This document shows, piece after piece, positions 46,080 through 50,416 of a stretch of DNA of 50,416 bases. Made by a program: the position numbers and the translations under genes. The stretch is from NCBI GenBank assembly GCA_002309015.1, contig DBWM01000015.1, positions 27,550 through 77,965 of the forward strand. Direction: 5' to 3'. Each line of letters starts with the position of its first letter. The stretch's first letter is position 1. This stretch comes from Myxococcales bacterium UBA1238 (GTDB lineage Bacteria > Myxococcota_A > Bradymonadia > UBA7976 > UBA1532). Below the pieces are notes generated by a model. The model was not told the origin of the DNA. It searched no databases and saw only the letters and a program-made list of their open reading frames with translations.

Positions 46080-47498
46080 ATGAAAAACTCGATCCTCGCT
46101 CTTCTGGCCCTCTCGCTTGCAACCCAGGCCTGCAATCCGGAGGCTTCTCAAAACGGAGCCAACGCCGCGCCCGCGCCTCAGCCGGCGGCCCAGGCTGCAA
46201 ATCCGACGCCGGCTCCTGAAGCGAAACCCTTGCCCAAAGCCGCACCTCAGCCCGCATCCCAGGCGGATGCAAAGAACTCCGGCTATGTTGAGATCGCCGA
46301 CTGGTGCAGGTCCGGCCTGACCGAAGAGATTTCGGCGCGGGACTGGGCGAAGGCGAGCAATACCTTTGGTCTCAAATACTTGCGGACCACCAATGGCAAT
46401 GCGGTCTTTTCGCCCTATTCGATCGAGCGCGCTTTGGGGATGACCCTGGACGGCGCCTGCGGGCAGACGGCGAACGAGATGTTTTCGGCGCTGGAGATGC
46501 CCAACGCCAAACGACTTTCGATGGCCGGGCTTGCGGTCGATCAGGCGTTGAGATCGGTCAACGCGGACACTTTGCTTGAGATCGAAAACACCCTTTGGCC
46601 CGATCTGTCCCTCACTCTGACGGAGGACTATCAGGCGCGCGTCGCTGCGGCTTATCAAAACAAGATTGTTCAGATGGATTACAGATCCGCTCCCGAACCT
46701 TCGCGCGTGCAGATCAACGATGCGGTGGCCAAAGCGACCCATGACCGCATCAAAGATCTGATTCCCAAAGGGCAAATCACCGGATTCACCCGGCTTGTGC
46801 TGACCAACTCGATCTATTTTAAGTCCAAATGGTTCAATCTTTTTAAAGACGCTGACACCAAAGACGAAGATTTTTATGCAGAGTCTGGCAAGAGCACTGT
46901 CAGGATGATGCATCGCAGGGACAAAGATACCGGCGTATGCGTCTCCAAAGACTATGCAATGTATGATCTGCGCTTCAGATCATCTGATGAATACAAAGGC
47001 AACTATGTGTTGCGGATCATTCTGCCCACCATCGACGCTGCGCATCCGATGGCCGATCGCATGAAACGCCTGCAGGAAGTCGAGAGTCAGCTTTCCACTG
47101 ACATGGATTGCCGTTTCAGCTCCTATAATGTGAATCTGTCGATCCCCAAATTCAGGCTGGCACCTAGTACGACGTCGATTAAAGACACGTTACGTCTGAT
47201 GGGGATGGTTAAAGCATTTAAAGAGGATGCTGAGTTTTATGCGATGACCTATCAGACAAAGCCTGCGGATCCTTCGTCTCTCTATATCGGCGATGTTTTC
47301 CATAAAGCGTTCATCGAAATCGATGAGCAGGGCGGCGAAGCGGCGGCGGCGACGGCGGTCGTGATGGTGACGAAATCAATTCCTATGGAGCCTGAGCTCG
47401 AAACCTATGATTTTAAGGTCGATCACCCGTTCCTGTTCATGATCATCGAGGAATCGACCGGCACCGCTCTGTTCATGGGCCGCGTGACGATCCTCTGA
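46080..47498 (+). CDS. Serpin lipoprotein, predicted inhibitor with Lys-Ser reactive bond
   Basis: This 472-residue protein has a lipoprotein signal (LALSLATQAC), an Ala/Pro linker of about 50 residues and a whole serpin fold. Key blocks are FSPYSIERALGMTLDGACGQT, LTNSIYFKSKWFNLF and VDHPFLFMIIEESTG..LFMGRV. The reactive loop reads EQGGEAAAATAVVMVTKS. It fits the inhibitory hinge (P17 Glu, P15 Gly, P12-P9 Ala, P8 Thr) except for Gly in place of Thr/Ser at P14. Counting from the hinge gives P1 Lys432 and P1' Ser433, which predicts inhibition of trypsin-like proteases. It should face outward on a membrane. AAGGAAAG precedes the ATG. It is first in a unit with the ankyrin gene. Confidence 0.92.
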   Translation: MKNSILALLALSLATQACNPEASQNGANAAPAPQPAAQAANPTPAPEAKPLPKAAPQPASQADAKNSGYVEIADWCRSGLTEEISARDWAKASNTFGLKYLRTTNGNAVFSPYSIERALGMTLDGACGQTANEMFSALEMPNAKRLSMAGLAVDQALRSVNADTLLEIENTLWPDLSLTLTEDYQARVAAAYQNKIVQMDYRSAPEPSRVQINDAVAKATHDRIKDLIPKGQITGFTRLVLTNSIYFKSKWFNLFKDADTKDEDFYAESGKSTVRMMHRRDKDTGVCVSKDYAMYDLRFRSSDEYKGNYVLRIILPTIDAAHPMADRMKRLQEVESQLSTDMDCRFSSYNVNLSIPKFRLAPSTTSIKDTLRLMGMVKAFKEDAEFYAMTYQTKPADPSSLYIGDVFHKAFIEIDEQGGEAAAATAVVMVTKSIPMEPELETYDFKVDHPFLFMIIEESTGTALFMGRVTIL

Positions 47499-47530
47499 AG
47501 GACAAGTAAGCATCGCCTGGGAGAAAAACT

Positions 47531-49450
47531 GTGAAGCCATCGATCACCCGAATCACTCTGATGCTCTGCTGCTGCCTGATTTTCGGTGCCTCCGGCTGCC
47601 AGAAATCACTCGCGGTCACTGATGAAGTTGCTCCAATGGCTGTACCGAGCGATCCCGAAGCGAAAGATGAAGCGGGCAGGACGCCCCTCATTCGGGCGGC
47701 GCTTGCGGGATCGTCGGAAGAAGTCGCGCGCCTGATCAAAGCAGGGGCCGATGTTGACGGCAGAGGCGATATTCCCCGTGTGGCAGAGCATGCGACGCCT
47801 TTAATCGCGGCCGCCTATGCCTGGAAACCGGAGATTGTCCGCCAGCTGCTCGCGGCGGGGGCCGATGTCAACGCTCTCTCCAGGTCCGGTTCGGCTCTGA
47901 ACAAGGCGCTCGATGCGAGCCTCTACTTTCTCACGCTCGGTGGAAATCCCTCATTGACTGAGCCTTCGGTCCTGCCGATCGTCCAGGAACTGATCAAGGC
48001 GGGCGCTGACGTCAATGCGACGGATCGAAAGAAGGTGACGCCTTTGATGATCGCGGCTTCATGCGGGCTCAGCCAGACGGTCGAAGCGCTGCTCGCTGCG
48101 GGCGCCGACGTCAACGCGAAGGATGTCGAGAACTACACCGCTCTGATGACGGCCGCTGAAGTCGGTGTTTCCGGCTATGAAAAGGTTTTGGAGCGCCTGA
48201 TTGCGGCCGGTGCCGACGTGAAGGTGAAGAATACGAGAGGTTCTACGGCCTTGGTGTTGTCGATGGCGTCTGCGCCGGGCCGCGATCCGGGAAAGGCGGT
48301 TCCGATCCTCCTCGCTGCAGGCGCCGATCCGACCGACGGTTTTGAGAGCTGGCAGATGCTGCATCTGGCTTCGCAGGCGGGTTCCCTCGAAGCTGTCAAA
48401 GCATTGCTCAAGGCGGGCGCCGATGCGAAAGCCAAGGATGCACGAAACGATACGACGCTGATGCATGCTGCCTCAAGCGATTCTTCCGATGAGGTCTCGA
48501 CGGAGATCGCGAAACTCCTGCTCGATGCGGGCGCTGAGATCAACGCAAAGGATGATGACGGCGACACCGCGCTTTTCATCGCGGCCGCCCTTGAAAAGAA
48601 AGCGCTCGCAAAGCTTCTGCTCGATCGCGGGGCAGACCCTCAGGTGAAGAACAAGAAGGGTGAATCGGCGGAAGAATTCCTGAAAAAGGGCTCCCCGGGA
48701 ACGTATGCGCCCAGTTCCCCGAAACCTCAGTTGCCTTCGAAAGAGATGGAGGCGTTCTGGTATGCCGCTTATTCGGGCAACGTGACGGCGATCCGCGAGC
48801 TTGCAGCGAAAGGGGTCAGGGTCGATCAGGCGACGGAGAAAGGCTATACGCCCTATCGGCTGGCCCTGGAGCGACATCAGCTCGAAGCGATCAGGGCGCT
48901 GGTCGGGCTTTCGGGCGATGTGAACGCAATCATAAAGGATACGGGTTCGACTTACCTGATCGATGCCGCGCTTACGGGTGATCTCGATGTGATCGATCTC
49001 CTGATCAGCCTGAAAGCCGATGTCAATCTTGCGAGCTCCGAAGGGATTATGCCGATTCTGACGGCGGTGGGAGAGCATCATTTCAAGGCGGCGAAGCGTT
49101 TGCTCGAAGCGGGTGCAAAGGTCAACGTGAGGACCGACCACGGTTACTGGCTCCTGCTCGCTGCGGTTCACGCCTCGACGTCCCGGACAGCGATCGGTCT
49201 CAGGGCCGATGCGGAAGGGGTTGAGCTGATCCAAGCGATGCTTGCGGCCGGAGCAAACGTAAATGTGCAGGATTTAAGCGGTATGACGCCTTTGATGCTC
49301 GCGGCGGATCGATCGGCAGGCGAACTGGTCTCGATCTTCCTCAAGGCGGGCGCCGATGTGAGACTGAAGAACAATAAAGGCCAGACCGCGCTCGATCTGG
49401 CGACGAGCGCGGAAATCAAAGCACTCCTCCGGGGAGCAGAGGAGAAGTGA
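47531..49450 (+). CDS. Ankyrin-repeat lipoprotein
   Basis: This 639-residue protein has a lipoprotein signal (CCCLIFGASGC) and then about 14 ankyrin repeats in two blocks. A Pro/Ser-rich linker (about residues 385-410) separates the blocks. Typical units are GRTPLIRAALAGSSEEVARLIKAGADV, VTPLMIAASCGLSQTVEALLAAGADV and MTPLMLAADRSAGELVSIFLKAGADV, cited in part. Ankyrin repeats bind other proteins. Having them in a lipoprotein places them in the envelope. The start is GTG 47531, with GGGAGA seven bases before. It follows the serpin gene by 32 bases and overlaps the next gene. Confidence 0.9.
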   Translation: MKPSITRITLMLCCCLIFGASGCQKSLAVTDEVAPMAVPSDPEAKDEAGRTPLIRAALAGSSEEVARLIKAGADVDGRGDIPRVAEHATPLIAAAYAWKPEIVRQLLAAGADVNALSRSGSALNKALDASLYFLTLGGNPSLTEPSVLPIVQELIKAGADVNATDRKKVTPLMIAASCGLSQTVEALLAAGADVNAKDVENYTALMTAAEVGVSGYEKVLERLIAAGADVKVKNTRGSTALVLSMASAPGRDPGKAVPILLAAGADPTDGFESWQMLHLASQAGSLEAVKALLKAGADAKAKDARNDTTLMHAASSDSSDEVSTEIAKLLLDAGAEINAKDDDGDTALFIAAALEKKALAKLLLDRGADPQVKNKKGESAEEFLKKGSPGTYAPSSPKPQLPSKEMEAFWYAAYSGNVTAIRELAAKGVRVDQATEKGYTPYRLALERHQLEAIRALVGLSGDVNAIIKDTGSTYLIDAALTGDLDVIDLLISLKADVNLASSEGIMPILTAVGEHHFKAAKRLLEAGAKVNVRTDHGYWLLLAAVHASTSRTAIGLRADAEGVELIQAMLAAGANVNVQDLSGMTPLMLAADRSAGELVSIFLKAGADVRLKNNKGQTALDLATSAEIKALLRGAEEK

Positions 49451-50085
49451 TGCTCGAAAAGCTTGAAGCTTATTTATCGACGCATCAGTCGCCCAAATGG
49501 GTCCATCTCCATCGCAGGATCGATGGGATCGAGATCGAGATGGAAGGCCGGACCTATCTTGCGATCCTTTATCTGATCGCTTTTGGTGGGACCTGTCTCT
49601 TTTTCGACCTCACTTTCGCGGGCGTCTTCAGTCCCCAGGGGAGCAATCGATCGAATATGCCCTTCCTGATCCTCTTCATCCTCGGCTTCAATGCGCTTCT
49701 GATCGGCCTTTGCATCTATTACTGGTTGAGGATGACCCGAAAGACTGTCCTTCGCATGGGGGAACACAGCGATCAGTTCAGCCTTTTCCATCGCTCATCG
49801 GCCGGGACGGATGATCCGCCGATGTCTTTCGACCGCTTCTCTTTCGTTGCTGTGTCGCGCTGGGTGCATCTGGGCAGGAATTCCTATCATCGCCTCGAAG
49901 TCTATCCCGATCAGGAAGCCTATCAAAAGGGCATCTCCTTCTGGATGAAAAAACCTAAAGGACCCTGCTTTACGGTCGACAACTGGAGCGGGAAGCGCTG
50001 CGACTGGGTGCTCGAGCTTTTGACCTCTCTCCAAAAAGAGCCTTCCGTTGATGAGCCGCACGATGGAGCCAGCGCTCTGATGTGA
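49450..50085 (+). CDS. Two-helix membrane protein of unknown function
   Basis: This 211-residue protein has no recognised family. A short polar N-terminus (LEKLEAYLSTHQSPKW) is followed by two membrane helices (about residues 38-58 and 71-91) and a soluble C-terminal domain of about 120 residues rich in aromatic residues (RFSFVAVSRWVHLGRNSYHRLEV). The ATG at 49450 overlaps the ankyrin stop (TGATG); a GTG three bases earlier is the alternative. It is the last gene of the serpin unit and could be the inner-membrane partner of the two lipoproteins, by position only. Confidence 0.75.
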   Translation: MLEKLEAYLSTHQSPKWVHLHRRIDGIEIEMEGRTYLAILYLIAFGGTCLFFDLTFAGVFSPQGSNRSNMPFLILFILGFNALLIGLCIYYWLRMTRKTVLRMGEHSDQFSLFHRSSAGTDDPPMSFDRFSFVAVSRWVHLGRNSYHRLEVYPDQEAYQKGISFWMKKPKGPCFTVDNWSGKRCDWVLELLTSLQKEPSVDEPHDGASALM

Positions 50086-50316
50086 TGCCTGGATGTCAGG
50101 CCGAATGAGACGCATGGCGTAATGCCAAAAAGTAATATGAAATCCTGCGGAAATGAAAGACGGTGAGCGGGACGTCCGACTTTCGTCAGCAGTAAAATCA
50201 AACCGCGTCAAGAATCCCGCATTAAAACGACCTCTAACCCCTTACCCCACAACGCAAATCGCCGCATTTCTTTCACTCCCGTCTCCCCAAAAATTCGCCT
50301 CTCCAAAAATTTCTTC

Positions 50317-50345
50317 TTGACACCCAAAACCGGGGCGCGTATAAC
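50317..50345 (+). promoter_or_regulatory. Near-consensus promoter at the window edge
   Basis: TTGACA (50317-50322) and TATAAC (50340-50345) have a 17-base spacer, the best promoter in the window. Transcription would start near 50352 and run off the right edge. Confidence 0.8.
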
Positions 50346-50395
50346 CGCTGACGCCTCGCGGCACAGGGCTTCGGCTCCCGCGAAGCAGAACATCG

Positions 50396-50407
50396 GTTCT
50401 TTGAAAA
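50396..50407 (+). promoter_or_regulatory. boxA-like antitermination motif
   Basis: GTTCTTTGAAAA matches the boxA-type string found shortly before 16S rRNA genes in many bacteria (for example TGTTCTTTGAAAAC in Bacillus). Together with the promoter 50 bases upstream it predicts an rRNA operon. Confidence 0.6.
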
Positions 50408-50416
50408 GCAGATTGA

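Larger units (their letters stand above)
50086..50416. other. Right-edge intergenic region: rRNA leader predicted
   Basis: No gene is supported in the last 330 bases. A weak GCCTG/CAGGC hairpin (50087-50101) follows the stop. From 50317 a strong promoter, a GCTTCG/CGAAGC hairpin (50368-50386) and a boxA-like string lead off the edge. This resembles the start of an rRNA operon. Confidence 0.6.

Noticed and set aside
50208..50393. 61-codon minus-strand frame at the right edge
   Set aside because: It overlaps the near-consensus promoter and boxA-like leader and has no family or ribosome site.

Overview
The window reads as chromosomal DNA of a Gram-negative, GC-rich bacterium, most like Myxococcota or a relative (Bradymonadales-type former Deltaproteobacteria). 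This is inferred from a full Tad pilus locus, many large Cys-rich, vWA, TPR and ankyrin lipoproteins, a Cys-rich DGxxNxxExDxDCGG-type motif in the giant lipoprotein, and a trimeric [FeFe]-hydrogenase that points to an anaerobic or fermentative lifestyle. No phage, transposase, tRNA or CRISPR array was seen. The taxonomic call is inference only.

Layout. 1-687: 3' end of a coiled-coil DUF2894-like gene, then an A/T-rich terminator. 832-11099: a complete one-direction Tad/Flp pilus operon (flp pilin, prepilin peptidase, TadE, CpaB, CpaC secretin, CpaE/TadZ, CpaF/TadA ATPase, TadB, TadC, TadD, a small lipoprotein, a TadG-like vWA protein), with an oligopeptide-type solute-binding lipoprotein (11096-12877) coupled to its end. 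12892-13401 (-): FYDLN-type zinc-ribbon protein with an acidic tail. 13554-17958: a three-gene O-acetylation operon (SGNH esterase, MBOAT acyltransferase, DHHW/AlgX-like protein). 18067-18285: four stacked inverted repeats. 18364-19074 (-): a DUF6261-like protein. 19205-19356: a 43-bp tandem array. 19405-28188 (-): a 2,927-residue lipoprotein with about 55 EGF-like modules.

28368-37990 holds envelope genes: an OmpA-domain protein (-), two coupled SPFH/HflKC-like membrane proteins (+), a 945-residue lipase-fold protein whose nucleophile serine is replaced by glycine, fused to a FecR-like domain (-), and a VIT-vWA-TPR-DUF2135 protein (-). 38342-40576: a GT39/ArnT-like membrane glycosyltransferase with its own promoter, lying behind a three-way-junction inverted repeat. 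40954-45113 (-): hydC-hydB-hydA for an NAD(P)-linked, probably bifurcating [FeFe]-hydrogenase, with a clear promoter and UUCG terminator. 45661-45950: a second 43-bp tandem array, each unit carrying GCGATCGC. 46080-50085: a serpin lipoprotein with a Lys-Ser scissile bond, an ankyrin lipoprotein and a two-TM protein in one unit. The window ends in a near-consensus promoter and a boxA-like motif, which predicts an rRNA operon just beyond the right edge.

Most products act at or beyond the inner membrane: pilus assembly, envelope polymer acetylation, glycosylation, adhesion and control of proteases. The most unusual items are the giant EGF protein, the serpin-ankyrin unit, the pseudo-lipase/FecR fusion and the two unrelated arrays that share a 43-bp period.
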